A DNA stretch of 34,409 nt from JBPCPM01 sp050999155 (GTDB lineage: Bacteria > Actinomycetota > Thermoleophilia > Solirubrobacterales > 70-9): contig JBPCPM010000133.1 in assembly GCA_050999155.1 (NCBI GenBank), forward strand, positions 1-34,409, in the 5' to 3' direction. Positions within the stretch are counted from its first letter, which is position 1. The number at the start of each line of letters is the position of its first letter. The translations under genes were made by a program, and so were the position numbers. The notes under the pieces were generated by a model. It saw only the letters and a program-made list of their open reading frames with translations, had not been told where the DNA came from and ran no database searches. Below are positions 24,031 through 32,073 of this stretch, in pieces.

Positions 24031-25872
24031 TCAAAGTCTGCAAACCCTAGTGCGTCCGGGAAGTTGCGCGAGCTCCGGTGTCCGCTCGGAGTCGCCTGCA
24101 TCCGGCTGTGGGATCGCGGCACCGGAGCCCGCCGTGCTCCACACGGTGACCGGCGCGCTGCGACCGCGCAGCTCCACCGACCCCACCTCTTCGAGCAGCG
24201 CTCGGGCATCGGCCGGGAGCCGCATGGCAGTCGTGTCGGACACGGCCAGCGGCACCCCCAACGACGAGGTGAGCCCCTCGAGCCGAGCCGCGGTGTTGGT
24301 CGTGTCGCCGACCGCCGCATACTCGACACGGCGCTCGGACCCGACATTGCCCGATGTCACCGGCCCGCTGTTGATGCCGATACCCATCTCGAAGCCGCTG
24401 CACAGCCCCTGGCTTCGCAACGTGTGGTTGAGCTCAGGAAGGCGCGTGTGCAGCATCTCCCGTGCCGCGGAGAGCGCAGCCTCGGCGTGGTCGGAGGTGA
24501 CGACCGGGGAGCCGAAGACGGCCATGATCCCGTCACCGAGGTAGGTGACGACCGTCCCTCCGTGCTCGAGGATCGTGTCGCTCATGGTGGTCAGGTAGCG
24601 GTTCAGGACGTCGATGACGACGTTCGGCTCTGCCCCTTCGGAGAACGAGGTGAAGCCCCGCAGGTCGCAGAACATGACGGTGGAGTCCTGGACCCGGCCG
24701 CCCAGACGGATCCCCGTCGCGTCGTCGGCCAGCAGCTCGTCCACCACCGCGGGGGGGACGAACCGCGCGAACAGGGCCCGCACACGGCGACGTTCGCGAA
24801 CCTCGCCGACGTACCGGATCGTCGCGGCGCCGATCGCCCCTGCCACCAGGGCCGTCAGGGGACCGACGACCGGGGTGACCACGCCGGCCGCGAACGCGAG
24901 CATCGCGCACGCGGCAACGCCGAGAACCCCGGCGAGGGTCGCTCCGAGCAGCCGCCGGAACGACGACAGCCCGACCATCGGCGCGAGGCATGCGGCGAGT
25001 GCCAGCAGCGCTCCGTGGATCAGGGTGGGTGCGGAGCGCAGGGGTCGGCCGGCCCGGGCCGAGGCGACGGCGTTGGCCTGCACCTCGGCGCCGGCCATGG
25101 GCAGGCCGCCGCTCGCGGCGGTGAGATGCACGTCCTGCAGCGAGGGCGCGGTCGCTCCGACGACCACCGTCTTGCCGCGGAGCCTGTCGGCGGGCACCCG
25201 GCCGGCGATCAGATCCGCGAAGGACACCGTCGTCACCGTTCCGGGAGGGCCCGCGAAGTCGATCCAGCGACCCGTCAGTGCCGCGTCCGTCGCCCGATTC
25301 GGCCTCGCGCTCTCCTGGCCGGCCCATGCGGCCGCGACCGCAAATGAGGTCATCCCGTCGACGCGGGCCTGAAGGTGGCGGATCACCCCGTCCTCGTCGG
25401 CCGGCACGACGGCGTTGGCTGCCCGTGCGCCCAGGGGGGCCAAGACATCCCGTCCGCCCAGAACGTTGCTCGTCCCGCCCGGGCCAACCTCGGTCGTCGC
25501 GAGCACCACCGGGACCCGCCGCCTGCCGGCTGCCTCCACGGCGGCCAGCAGCGCCGCGTCCTGCGTGTCGCCGGCTCGCTCGGTGAACTGCACGTCGTAG
25601 GCGATCGCAGCGGCACGAGCGCGCGAGAGGCGATCGATGGCCTGGGCATGGCGACGGCGGTCGAACGGCCACTGCTCTCCGAGCTCGGAGAAGGTCTTGT
25701 CGTCGATGCCGACCAACACGACGTTGGCGTGGGGCCGCTCGCCGCGCAGGGCGAACCGCGCATCGACGGAGTCGAGCTCTGCCCGGGCTCCAGGCCCGGC
25801 GAGCGTGGCGGTGATCCCCGCAAGCAGGGCGACCAGCACTGTCGCGACCGCCATGGCCCGCCGTCGCGTCAT
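24031..25872 (-). CDS. CHASE2-domain class III nucleotide cyclase
   Basis: The 613-residue membrane protein starts with one TM segment ('VATVLVALLAGITATLAG'). An extracellular CHASE2 domain follows ('VVLVGIDDKTFSELGEQWPF', 'AAAIAYDVQFTE', 'GKTVVVGATAPSLQDVHLTA'). Three TM segments come next ('LIHGALLALAACLAPMVGL' onward) and a C-terminal class III cyclase domain. Metal-binding Asp403 ('MFCDLRGFTSFSE') and Asp447 ('YLGDGIMAVFG') and the transition-state Asn/Arg ('TNTAARLEGL') are present, so it should be catalytic. The purine-selecting Lys of classical adenylate cyclases is Thr443, leaving ATP versus GTP use open. It is third in a minus-strand operon, 4 bp after the HD-GYP gene. ATG 25872 is chosen; the frame extends upstream into that gene. 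Confidence 0.88.
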   Translation of the reverse strand: MTRRRAMAVATVLVALLAGITATLAGPGARAELDSVDARFALRGERPHANVVLVGIDDKTFSELGEQWPFDRRRHAQAIDRLSRARAAAIAYDVQFTERAGDTQDAALLAAVEAAGRRRVPVVLATTEVGPGGTSNVLGGRDVLAPLGARAANAVVPADEDGVIRHLQARVDGMTSFAVAAAWAGQESARPNRATDAALTGRWIDFAGPPGTVTTVSFADLIAGRVPADRLRGKTVVVGATAPSLQDVHLTAASGGLPMAGAEVQANAVASARAGRPLRSAPTLIHGALLALAACLAPMVGLSSFRRLLGATLAGVLGVAACAMLAFAAGVVTPVVGPLTALVAGAIGAATIRYVGEVRERRRVRALFARFVPPAVVDELLADDATGIRLGGRVQDSTVMFCDLRGFTSFSEGAEPNVVIDVLNRYLTTMSDTILEHGGTVVTYLGDGIMAVFGSPVVTSDHAEAALSAAREMLHTRLPELNHTLRSQGLCSGFEMGIGINSGPVTSGNVGSERRVEYAAVGDTTNTAARLEGLTSSLGVPLAVSDTTAMRLPADARALLEEVGSVELRGRSAPVTVWSTAGSGAAIPQPDAGDSERTPELAQLPGRTRVCRL

Positions 25873-25876
25873 CGCG

Positions 25877-27031
25877 CTACTCGGCCGGCGTGAAATCGTG
25901 CGGCGTGGTGTCGCGGACCTGCTGCCGGATGTGCGCGGCCTCGTCGAAGCTGTTATCGAACAACGACACGAGGCGGGGGTCGAATTGCCGGCCCGACTGG
26001 CTGCGGATCTCCTCGCGGGCATCGGTGAGGGACCAGGCCTGCTTGTAGGGCCGCTCGGAGGTGAGCGCGTCGAAGACGTCGGCCAGGGCGCAGATCCGCC
26101 CGGCCTCGGGGATCTCGGGCCCCGCGAGTCCGTTCGGGTAGCCCGAGCCGTCCCAGCGCTCGTGGTGGGTGAGCGCGATCGACTCCGCCATCTGCACGAG
26201 GGCTGATCGGCTGCCGGAGAGCATCCGCGCGCCGACCGTACTGTGGGTCTTCATGATCGCCCACTCGGCCGCGTCGAGGGGACCCTCCTTGAGCAGCACG
26301 CGGTCCGGCACCGCGATCTTCCCGACGTCGTGCATCGTGGCGGCCTGTTCGAGCATCGCGGCCTGCGTGGCGCCCAGGCCGGCGAGACGGCCGAGCCACC
26401 CGCACAGGGCGCTCATCCGCTCGATGTGGGCGCCGGTCGCATCGTCGCGTGACTCCGCTGCCTTGGCCAGGCGCTGGACCACCTCCACCTGGGAGTTTCG
26501 GAGCTCGCGGGTCCGCTCGCCGACCGTCTGCTCGAGGGTGTGGTTCTGGCGGGCGAGCTGTTCCTTGGAGTCGGTGAGCAGCGTCGCCAGCGTCCCCAGG
26601 ATGGCGCGGGCCGCCCTGGGGTGGCGGGCCAGGACGCCATCGAGGGCCTCGGCGGAGATGCCGATCGTGGCCGACTCCTCGACCGACACGACACTGGCCG
26701 TGCGGTCAATGCCGGCGAGGACCGCGACCTCGCCGAACACCCGTGGCGCCGTGAGCCAGGAGAGCACGAGATCCGGGTCGATGGTGGGCCGCAGGACCCG
26801 CAGCGAGCCTTCGGTGAGAATGTAGATCGTCCGTCCCGGATCGCCCTCGCAGAACAGGATCTCTCCTGGCCGCCAGTGCTGACGGAAGGATCGCGCGGCG
26901 AGCTCGCCGAGCGCCGCGTCGTCGAGGGGCGCGAACAGCGGCGCCGCCCGGAGCTCATCGACCTGGATCGGCGGATTCGCCGGGCCCGCGGTGGCCGGGC
27001 CCGCGGTGATCCGTGGTTCCATCAGGGCCAC
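25877..27031 (-). CDS. Cyclic-nucleotide-binding domain plus HD-GYP phosphodiesterase
   Basis: The 384-residue cytosolic protein has an N-terminal CAP-family cNMP-binding domain (about residues 25-140: 'RPGEILFCEGDPGRTIYILT', 'VFGEVAVLAGIDRTASVV'). A coiled-coil linker ('QLARQNHTLEQTVGERTREL') leads to a C-terminal HD-GYP domain. The latter shows 'TGAHIERM', 'MHDVGKIAVPDRVLLKEGPL', 'HHERWDGSGYPNGL', and 'ALADVFDALTSERPYKQAW', so the metal-binding HD and GYP signatures are intact. HD-GYP enzymes hydrolyse c-di-GMP. The arrangement suggests a phosphodiesterase switched by cAMP or cGMP, probably made by the cyclase encoded 4 bp downstream. The GTG at 27031 gives a 4-bp gap from the preceding stop; ATG at 27022 is an alternative start. 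Confidence 0.88.
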   Translation of the reverse strand: MALMEPRITAGPATAGPANPPIQVDELRAAPLFAPLDDAALGELAARSFRQHWRPGEILFCEGDPGRTIYILTEGSLRVLRPTIDPDLVLSWLTAPRVFGEVAVLAGIDRTASVVSVEESATIGISAEALDGVLARHPRAARAILGTLATLLTDSKEQLARQNHTLEQTVGERTRELRNSQVEVVQRLAKAAESRDDATGAHIERMSALCGWLGRLAGLGATQAAMLEQAATMHDVGKIAVPDRVLLKEGPLDAAEWAIMKTHSTVGARMLSGSRSALVQMAESIALTHHERWDGSGYPNGLAGPEIPEAGRICALADVFDALTSERPYKQAWSLTDAREEIRSQSGRQFDPRLVSLFDNSFDEAAHIRQQVRDTTPHDFTPAE

Positions 27032-27035
27032 GGCG

Positions 27036-28025
27036 CTAGTTGCTCGGCGCGGGGGCGAGGTGCGAGTGACCCGCGCTCACCAAGACGGTGCGCCTGGTCG
27101 TGAAGTCCTCGATCTCGACCAGCCCCTCGCGGACGCGGAAGTAGGTTCCCTCGCAACGCTCCTCGGTAGCCCACGTGGTGCCGCGAACGGTGGCGGCGCC
27201 GTGCTTGCCCCGGGTGCGGAAGTTGCCTTTTCCCCATCCCGAGAGCTTCTTGCGCAGCACCAGGGCGCGGGCGCGCTTGAACTCACGCCGGGCGCTGCGC
27301 ACCTTGCGGGCGTGGCGCTGGTAGGAGCGGCGGTTGCGGGTCGTGCGCGAGGAGCGGTAGCGGCGCTCGACCCGGGAGTAGGTGCGCTTGGCGCTGCGCA
27401 GGCGGCGCTTGGCCCGGTTGTAGCGGGCACGCCTGCTCGAGGCAGAGCCTGTCGCGCTGCTCGAGTCGCCGGCCGACTGCTTGGGGCATGCCTCGAGCCC
27501 CGAGCCGTCCACGACGATCTCGGTGAGCGGGGCAGGGCCCGGCTTCTGGGCGACCAAGAAGCGGGTCCCGGTGAAGCTGGCGTACTGGGGACGGCCGGCA
27601 GCGTCCGGTGCCGTCTGCAGGGTGACGATCCCACCGGAGGCGTCGACGACGGACCCGATGGGGACGCTTGCTCCCTCTTCCAGCTTGACCGGCGTGCCGC
27701 CCGGTGCCCCCACGGTCACGGTGCCCCGTGTCGGGCTGGCGTTAATCCGTTCGCCCGCCACCGGCGAGGCCTGGGGCGGAAGCGTGAGGGGGACCGTGGG
27801 GCCCCTGCCCTTGGGGTCCGACGAGCCACCGTTCTCCTTGCCCGAGGGGCCTTTGCCCTTGCCCTCGCCCGGCTTCCGGGCTTCGTCGGGGAGATGCCCG
27901 TGGACCGGCGACTTGCTGCTTGAGTGCGGATTCGCCTCGGCCCGGGGGGTGTCGTCGTGGACGATGGCGGCTGCGAGGACTGTGACACCGGCAAGCACGG
28001 CGGCGACGCGAGATCGAAAGGTCAT
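27036..28025 (-). CDS. Exported FecR-like domain protein
   Basis: The 329-residue protein has a signal peptide ('MTFRSRVAAVLAGVTVLAAA') and a low-complexity Ser/Gly/Lys/Pro segment (about 30-85). A beta-rich middle ('TRGTVTVGAPGGTPVKLEEG') follows, then a very basic Arg/Lys/Ser helix (about 195-255). The C-terminal FecR-type module is 'AATVRGTTWATEERCEGTYF', 'RVREGLVEIEDFTTRRTVLV' and 'SAGHSHLA'. FecR-like modules often accompany CHASE2 cyclases, and here the gene leads the operon that includes one, so an extracellular sensory or ligand role is likely. A single Cys in the FecR module may pair with the one near residue 180. The ATG at 28025 has GAAGGGA 6 nt upstream. Confidence 0.7.
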   Translation of the reverse strand: MTFRSRVAAVLAGVTVLAAAIVHDDTPRAEANPHSSSKSPVHGHLPDEARKPGEGKGKGPSGKENGGSSDPKGRGPTVPLTLPPQASPVAGERINASPTRGTVTVGAPGGTPVKLEEGASVPIGSVVDASGGIVTLQTAPDAAGRPQYASFTGTRFLVAQKPGPAPLTEIVVDGSGLEACPKQSAGDSSSATGSASSRRARYNRAKRRLRSAKRTYSRVERRYRSSRTTRNRRSYQRHARKVRSARREFKRARALVLRKKLSGWGKGNFRTRGKHGAATVRGTTWATEERCEGTYFRVREGLVEIEDFTTRRTVLVSAGHSHLAPAPSN

Positions 28026-28113
28026 GCGGTCCCTTCGGTCCCGGGAACAGGGTTCATTAGCCAGCGCGGACAGATGTCCGCCGCGGCGATCGGGACCGAC
28101 GGTGGTCAGTCGC

Positions 28114-28119
28114 TATCCT
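28114..28119 (+). promoter_or_regulatory. -10 box of rpmE
   Basis: TATCCT lies 10 nt upstream of the rpmE ATG at 28130, giving at most a few leader bases. It lies in the 104-bp gap divergent from the FecR-like gene. Confidence 0.4.
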
Positions 28120-28129
28120 CCATGACCTC

Positions 28130-28339
28130 ATGAAGACCGAGATCCATCCCGAATACCGGGTCGCCCACGTCCGCTGCCAGTGCGGCAACGAGTTCACGAC
28201 CCGCTCCACCAAGGAGCAGATCAACGTGGAGGTCTGCGCGGCCTGCCACCCGTTCTACACGGGCAAGCAGAAGCTGCTCGACTCGGGCGGTCGCGTGGAG
28301 CGCTTCCAGCGCCGCGCCGCCAAGCGCAAGCGCGGCTGA
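28130..28339 (+). CDS. rpmE: Ribosomal protein L31, zinc-binding form
   Basis: The 69-residue L31 of the 50S subunit starts 'MKTEIHPEY'. It has four Cys at 16, 18, 36 and 39 ('CQCG', 'CAACH'), marking the zinc-containing (C+) form rather than the zinc-free paralogue made under zinc starvation. The basic tail 'RFQRRAAKRKRG' binds rRNA. It opens a run with DUF1385, prfA and prmC, an order commonly seen in Gram-positive genomes. Confidence 0.95.
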   Translation: MKTEIHPEYRVAHVRCQCGNEFTTRSTKEQINVEVCAACHPFYTGKQKLLDSGGRVERFQRRAAKRKRG

Positions 28340-28353
28340 GCCGCAACCGCTCC

Positions 28354-29439
28354 ATGCCCCACGAGCCCGCGGACGGCGACAGCCTCAACGGGCACCAGGC
28401 CTCGGGGCCGACCAGCCGCCCTGCGGCCGAGAGCACGTCGAGCGACGTCCCCGACCGCCCGACCATGCCCGACGGCAAGATGGTCGCCGGACGCGACGCG
28501 CCGATCGGCGGCCAGGCCGTCCTCGAAGGCGTGATGATGCGCGGCGTCTCGACCTGGGCCGTAGCCGTGCGGATGCCCGATGGCTCGATCGATATCGAGT
28601 CCGAGCCGATCGTCTCCTGGGCCAAGCGCAACCGTGTCCTGCGCTGGCCGGTGATCCGGGGCATCGTCGCGCTCGGCGAGTCGCTGAAGATCGGCTACGG
28701 CGCGTTGCGCATGTCGGCCAACGCCCAGCTGCGCGGCGAGGCGGATCTGGCCCGTGCCCAGGGCGACGAGGAGGACCTGCCCGAAGAGATCGGCGGCCTC
28801 GCGTGGACCGTGACCATCATGTTCTCCCTGGCGCTGGGGATCGGGCTGTTCTTCCTGCTGCCGGTCGGGGCCACGTCGCTGATCAAGGACTGGCTGGACT
28901 CGGCGATCCTGTTCTGGCTCGTCGAAGGCGTCCTGCGCACCGCGATCTTCGTCGGCTATTTGTGGGCGATCTCGCGGGCGGCCGATCTGCGGCGCGTGTT
29001 CGAGTACCACGGGGCCGAGCACAAGACGATCTCCTGCTACGAGGCCTCCGAGCCGCTGACCCCGGCCAACGCCGAGCGGTTTTCCCGGCTGCATCCGCGC
29101 TGCGGCACGAGCTTCTTGCTCATCGTCATGGTGCTTGCCATCTTCGTGCTGGCGCCCGTCGGGCTGCCGGCCTGGTACTGGCTGCTGGCCTCGCGGCTGC
29201 TCGGCATCCCGCTTATCGCCGGGCTCTCCTACGAGGTGATCAAGTGGGCGGGGGCCAACCGCCACAAGGGGTGGGTGCGCACCTTGATGTGGCCCGGGCT
29301 GATGCTGCAGAACCTCACGACACGGGAGCCGAGCCCCGAGCAGCTCGCCGTTGCCATCGCCTCGCTGGAGGCCGTGCTCGCGGTCGAGGAGAACATGAGC
29401 GAATCCGAGCGCGACGAGGCGATCGAGATCGTCGCCTGA
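28354..29439 (+). CDS. DUF1385 family membrane protein
   Basis: The 361-residue protein carries the family hallmarks 'APIGGQAVLEGVMMRG', 'FEYHGAEHKTISCYE', 'LTPANAERFSRLHPRCGTSF', and a late 'GANRHKGWVRTLMWPGLMLQ'. Four or so hydrophobic segments are visible ('VTIMFSLALGIGLFFLLP', 'LFWLVEGVLRTAIFVGYLW', 'LLIVMVLAIFVLAPVGLP', 'WYWLLASRLLGIPLIAGL'). The conserved His, Glu and Cys of the 'YHGAEHK...C' and 'HPRCG' motifs look like a metal site, but the function is unknown. The N-terminal 45 residues are a poorly conserved polar extension, so the true start could be an internal ATG. It sits 14 bp after rpmE and before prfA, as in many Gram-positives. Confidence 0.85.
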   Translation: MPHEPADGDSLNGHQASGPTSRPAAESTSSDVPDRPTMPDGKMVAGRDAPIGGQAVLEGVMMRGVSTWAVAVRMPDGSIDIESEPIVSWAKRNRVLRWPVIRGIVALGESLKIGYGALRMSANAQLRGEADLARAQGDEEDLPEEIGGLAWTVTIMFSLALGIGLFFLLPVGATSLIKDWLDSAILFWLVEGVLRTAIFVGYLWAISRAADLRRVFEYHGAEHKTISCYEASEPLTPANAERFSRLHPRCGTSFLLIVMVLAIFVLAPVGLPAWYWLLASRLLGIPLIAGLSYEVIKWAGANRHKGWVRTLMWPGLMLQNLTTREPSPEQLAVAIASLEAVLAVEENMSESERDEAIEIVA

Positions 29440-29478
29440 CCGGCCCGCGCGGACCGGTCAGGCCGGCCGGCCGGTGGT

Positions 29479-29484
29479 CATACT
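29479..29484 (+). promoter_or_regulatory. -10 box of prfA (leaderless)
   Basis: CATACT, one base from TATACT, is followed by 6 nt and then ATG at 29491. No Shine-Dalgarno sequence is present. The GC-rich GGCCGGCCGGCC just before it may terminate upstream transcripts. Confidence 0.4.
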
Positions 29485-29490
29485 GAGCCC

Positions 29491-30576
29491 ATGATCGAGC
29501 AGCTCGTCGAGCAGATCGAGCAGCGCTTCGCCGACCTCGAGCAGCGCCTGGCCGACCCCGAGACGGTGGCCGACCGCGACCGCTTCGCCGCCCTGGGCCG
29601 CGAGCACGCCTCGTTGTCCGAAGCCCACCGGCTCGCCCAGGCCTGGCGGACCGCCCACGACGATTTCGAGGGTGCCCGCGAGCTGCTCGCAGAAGGCGAC
29701 GACGACGCGGAGATGCAGGCGATCGTCGACACCGCCCCGGCGCGCATCGCCGCCTTGGAGGAACAGCTGCGGCTGGCCATGGTCGAGAGGGACCCCAACG
29801 ACGACAAGAACGTGATCGTCGAGATCCGCGCGGGCGCGGGCGGCGACGAGGCGGCCCTGTTCGCCGGCGACGTCTACCGGATGCTGGTGCGCTACGCCGA
29901 GCGCAAGGGATTCGCCTCCGAGCTGCTGGCTGCCAGCGAATCGGGGGTGGGGGGCTACAAGGAGGTCAGCTTCGCGGTCAAGGGCGCCGGCGCCTACTCG
30001 GTGCTGAAGTTCGAGGGCGGCACGCACCGGGTCCAGCGGGTGCCCGAGACCGAATCGCAGGGGCGGATCCACACCTCGACGGCAACGGTCGCCGTGCTGC
30101 CGGAGGCGGAGGAGGTCGAGCTCGACCTCGACCTCAACGACCTGCAGATCGACGTCTACCGCTCCTCGGGCCCCGGCGGCCAGTCGGTCAACACGACCGA
30201 CTCCGCCGTGCGCATCACCCACGGCCCGACGGGCATCGTCGTCTCGATGCAGGACGAGGAGTCCCAGCTGCAAAGCCGCGAGGAGGCCATGCGCGTCCTG
30301 CGGGCCCGTCTGTACGAGCGCCAGCTCGCCGAGCAGCGGGCCAAGATCGATTCCGAGCGGCGATCCCAGGTGGGCTCCGGTGAGCGCTCGGAGAAGATCC
30401 GGACCTACAACTTCCCCCAGACGCGGATCACCGACCACCGCATCAAGCACACCAGCCACGACCTCGAGGGCGTCCTGGCCGGCGGCCTCGACGAGTTCAC
30501 CGATGCGCTGGCCTCCGACGAGAAGCGCCGGCTGCTGGAAGAGTCGGCGATGGGCGCCTCCTCGGACGCCGGCTGA
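29491..30576 (+). CDS. prfA: Peptide chain release factor 1
   Basis: The 361-residue class I release factor has the peptidyl-tRNA hydrolysis motif GGQ at residues 229-231 ('SSGPGGQSVNTTDSAVRITH'). A P-x-T stop-codon tripeptide is at 185-187 ('RVPETESQGRIHTS'), identifying RF1 (UAA/UAG) rather than RF2 (which has SPF). The x position is Glu rather than the common Ala or Val. The ends match the family ('RTYNFPQTRITDHRIKH'). Its Gln231 is the substrate of PrmC, whose gene overlaps the stop codon by one base (TGATG), a classical coupled pair. Confidence 0.96.
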   Translation: MIEQLVEQIEQRFADLEQRLADPETVADRDRFAALGREHASLSEAHRLAQAWRTAHDDFEGARELLAEGDDDAEMQAIVDTAPARIAALEEQLRLAMVERDPNDDKNVIVEIRAGAGGDEAALFAGDVYRMLVRYAERKGFASELLAASESGVGGYKEVSFAVKGAGAYSVLKFEGGTHRVQRVPETESQGRIHTSTATVAVLPEAEEVELDLDLNDLQIDVYRSSGPGGQSVNTTDSAVRITHGPTGIVVSMQDEESQLQSREEAMRVLRARLYERQLAEQRAKIDSERRSQVGSGERSEKIRTYNFPQTRITDHRIKHTSHDLEGVLAGGLDEFTDALASDEKRRLLEESAMGASSDAG

Positions 30577-31430
30577 TGGCGCGCGGCGCGCGCGCCGTGT
30601 CCCCGCAGGGAATCGGAACTGCCTTGCGGGCGGCCGAACGGACGCTCGCCGATGCCGGCGTGGACCAGGCCCGGCTCGACGCCGAGCTTCTGGCCGCGGC
30701 CGCCGTCGAACGCGACCGGGCCTGGTTGCACGCGCACGCCGACGAGCCGCTGGCGCCGCCGGCCGCCGAGCGCCTGCGTGCGCTCCTCGAGCGCCGGGCC
30801 GCTCGCGAGCCCGTCGCCTACATTCTGGGGCGCAAGGGCTTTCGCCACATCGAGCTCGAGGTCGACCGCCGGGTCCTGATCCCCCGCCCGGAGACCGAGC
30901 TGCTCGTCGAGCTGGCCGTGGCGGCCGGACCGGCCTCCGTGCTCGACGTGGGCAGCGGCTCGGGGGCGATCGCGCTGGCCGTCGCCGACGAGCTGCCCGC
31001 CGCACGGGTCGTGGCCACCGACACGTCACGGGCCGCCCTGGAGGTCGCCGCGGGCAACGCGAAGCGCCTCGGCCTGACCGACCGCGTGCGCCTTGAGCGC
31101 GGCTCGGTCCCGCGCGGCGAGCGCTTCGACCTGATCCTGTCGAACCCGCCCTACGTCCCCGTCGGCGACTGGGACACGCTGGCGCCGGAGATCAGGAGCT
31201 ACGAGCCGCGCGACGCCCTGCTGGCCGGCCCGGACGGCCTCGACGCGGTCCGGGCGCTGACGCCGCCCGGGGTCGCGGCCCTCGCCGCGCAGGGCCGCCT
31301 CGCGTTCGAGATCGGGTCGGGGCAGGCTGAGGAGACCGCGGCGATCCTCGGTGCGGCGGGCCTCGCCTCCATCCGCACCCACCAGGACCTGGCCGGCATC
31401 GAGCGGGTGGTCGAGGGCCGTCGTGGCTGA
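30576..31430 (+). CDS. prmC: Release factor glutamine methyltransferase
   Basis: The 284-residue PrmC/HemK enzyme has a helical N-terminal domain that binds the release factor. The SAM domain follows: 'GRKGFRHIELEVDRRVLIPR' and 'PRPETELLVELA', 'VLDVGSGSGAIALAVA' (SAM loop), and the catalytic 'LSNPPYVP' that positions the glutamine amide. It N5-methylates the GGQ glutamine of RF1 and RF2. It begins inside the prfA stop codon and overlaps the next gene by a few bases if that gene uses the GTG at 31423. Confidence 0.95.
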   Translation: MARGARAVSPQGIGTALRAAERTLADAGVDQARLDAELLAAAAVERDRAWLHAHADEPLAPPAAERLRALLERRAAREPVAYILGRKGFRHIELEVDRRVLIPRPETELLVELAVAAGPASVLDVGSGSGAIALAVADELPAARVVATDTSRAALEVAAGNAKRLGLTDRVRLERGSVPRGERFDLILSNPPYVPVGDWDTLAPEIRSYEPRDALLAGPDGLDAVRALTPPGVAALAAQGRLAFEIGSGQAEETAAILGAAGLASIRTHQDLAGIERVVEGRRG

Positions 31431-32073
31431 GAGCGGACCGCCCATGGTCTCCACGGCGTGCGAGGGTGGGCGAGAGGCCCGGGCGGCGCTGTGCCGGTGC
31501 GTGATGAGCGGCGGGGTCGCGTTGTTTCCCGCCGACACCGTCTACGGCCTCGCCTGCGACCCGCTCAACGCCCAGGCCGTCAAACGCATCGCCGCAATGA
31601 AGGGCCGCGACCCGTCCCAGCCCACCGCGGTGATGTACCTCGACCAGCTGCTGATGCGCGAGCTGTTGGTCGACCTCGACCCGCGCGTCGGCCAGGCCCT
31701 CGTGCGGCTGCTGCCCGGCCCGATCACCGCGATCATCCCCAACGCTGCGGGCCGCTACCCGCTGGCCGCGGGTGACCGGGCCGGCACGCTCGGCATCCGC
31801 CTGATCGACGGCCCGCTGGCGGGCGCCGGGTGCGTCCTGTGGCAGACCAGCGCCAACCGCTCCGGGAAGCCGGAGGCCCGGGAGGTCGTGGAGGTCGACG
31901 ACAAGATCCGGGCGGCCGTCGATCTGATCGTCGACGGGGGGCGGCTCCCGGGCATCGCGTCGACCGTGGTCGACCTGACCGCCCTCGTTCGCGATGAACC
32001 GGCCCGCGTGCTGCGTGAAGGCGCCGTGCACCGGGACGAGGCCCGATCGCGCCTCCGCCCCCCCGACGGGTGA
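31423..32073 (+). CDS. tsaC: Threonylcarbamoyl-AMP synthase (Sua5/TsaC/YrdC domain)
   Basis: The 216-residue protein has the YrdC fold signature: 'VALFPADTVYGLACDPLNAQ', 'IAAMKGRDPSQPTAVMYL', 'LLPGPITAIIPN', 'TLGIRLIDGP' and 'TSANRSGKPEA'. It uses threonine, bicarbonate and ATP to make threonylcarbamoyl-AMP for the t6A37 modification of ANN-decoding tRNAs. The C-terminal Sua5 domain is absent, so it is the short TsaC form. The GTG at 31423 overlaps the prmC stop and is preceded by GAGGG; ATG at 31444 is an equally possible start (209 residues). It is followed, 3 bases after its stop, by remnants of a truncated secreted-protein gene. Confidence 0.92.
   Translation: MAESGPPMVSTACEGGREARAALCRCVMSGGVALFPADTVYGLACDPLNAQAVKRIAAMKGRDPSQPTAVMYLDQLLMRELLVDLDPRVGQALVRLLPGPITAIIPNAAGRYPLAAGDRAGTLGIRLIDGPLAGAGCVLWQTSANRSGKPEAREVVEVDDKIRAAVDLIVDGGRLPGIASTVVDLTALVRDEPARVLREGAVHRDEARSRLRPPDG

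Noticed and set aside
23852..24043. Small minus-strand ORF with hydrophobic 'MAFRLFRITVLTLASVL'
   Set aside because: It has a weak start context, no homology I recognise, overlap with the cyclase stop, and a low-information tail. Kept only as a note in the intergenic entry.
24064..25347. Long plus-strand open frame opposite the cyclase
   Set aside because: It is antisense to a gene with clear CHASE2 and cyclase motifs, has no domain of its own, and shows the biased composition of a high-GC shadow frame.
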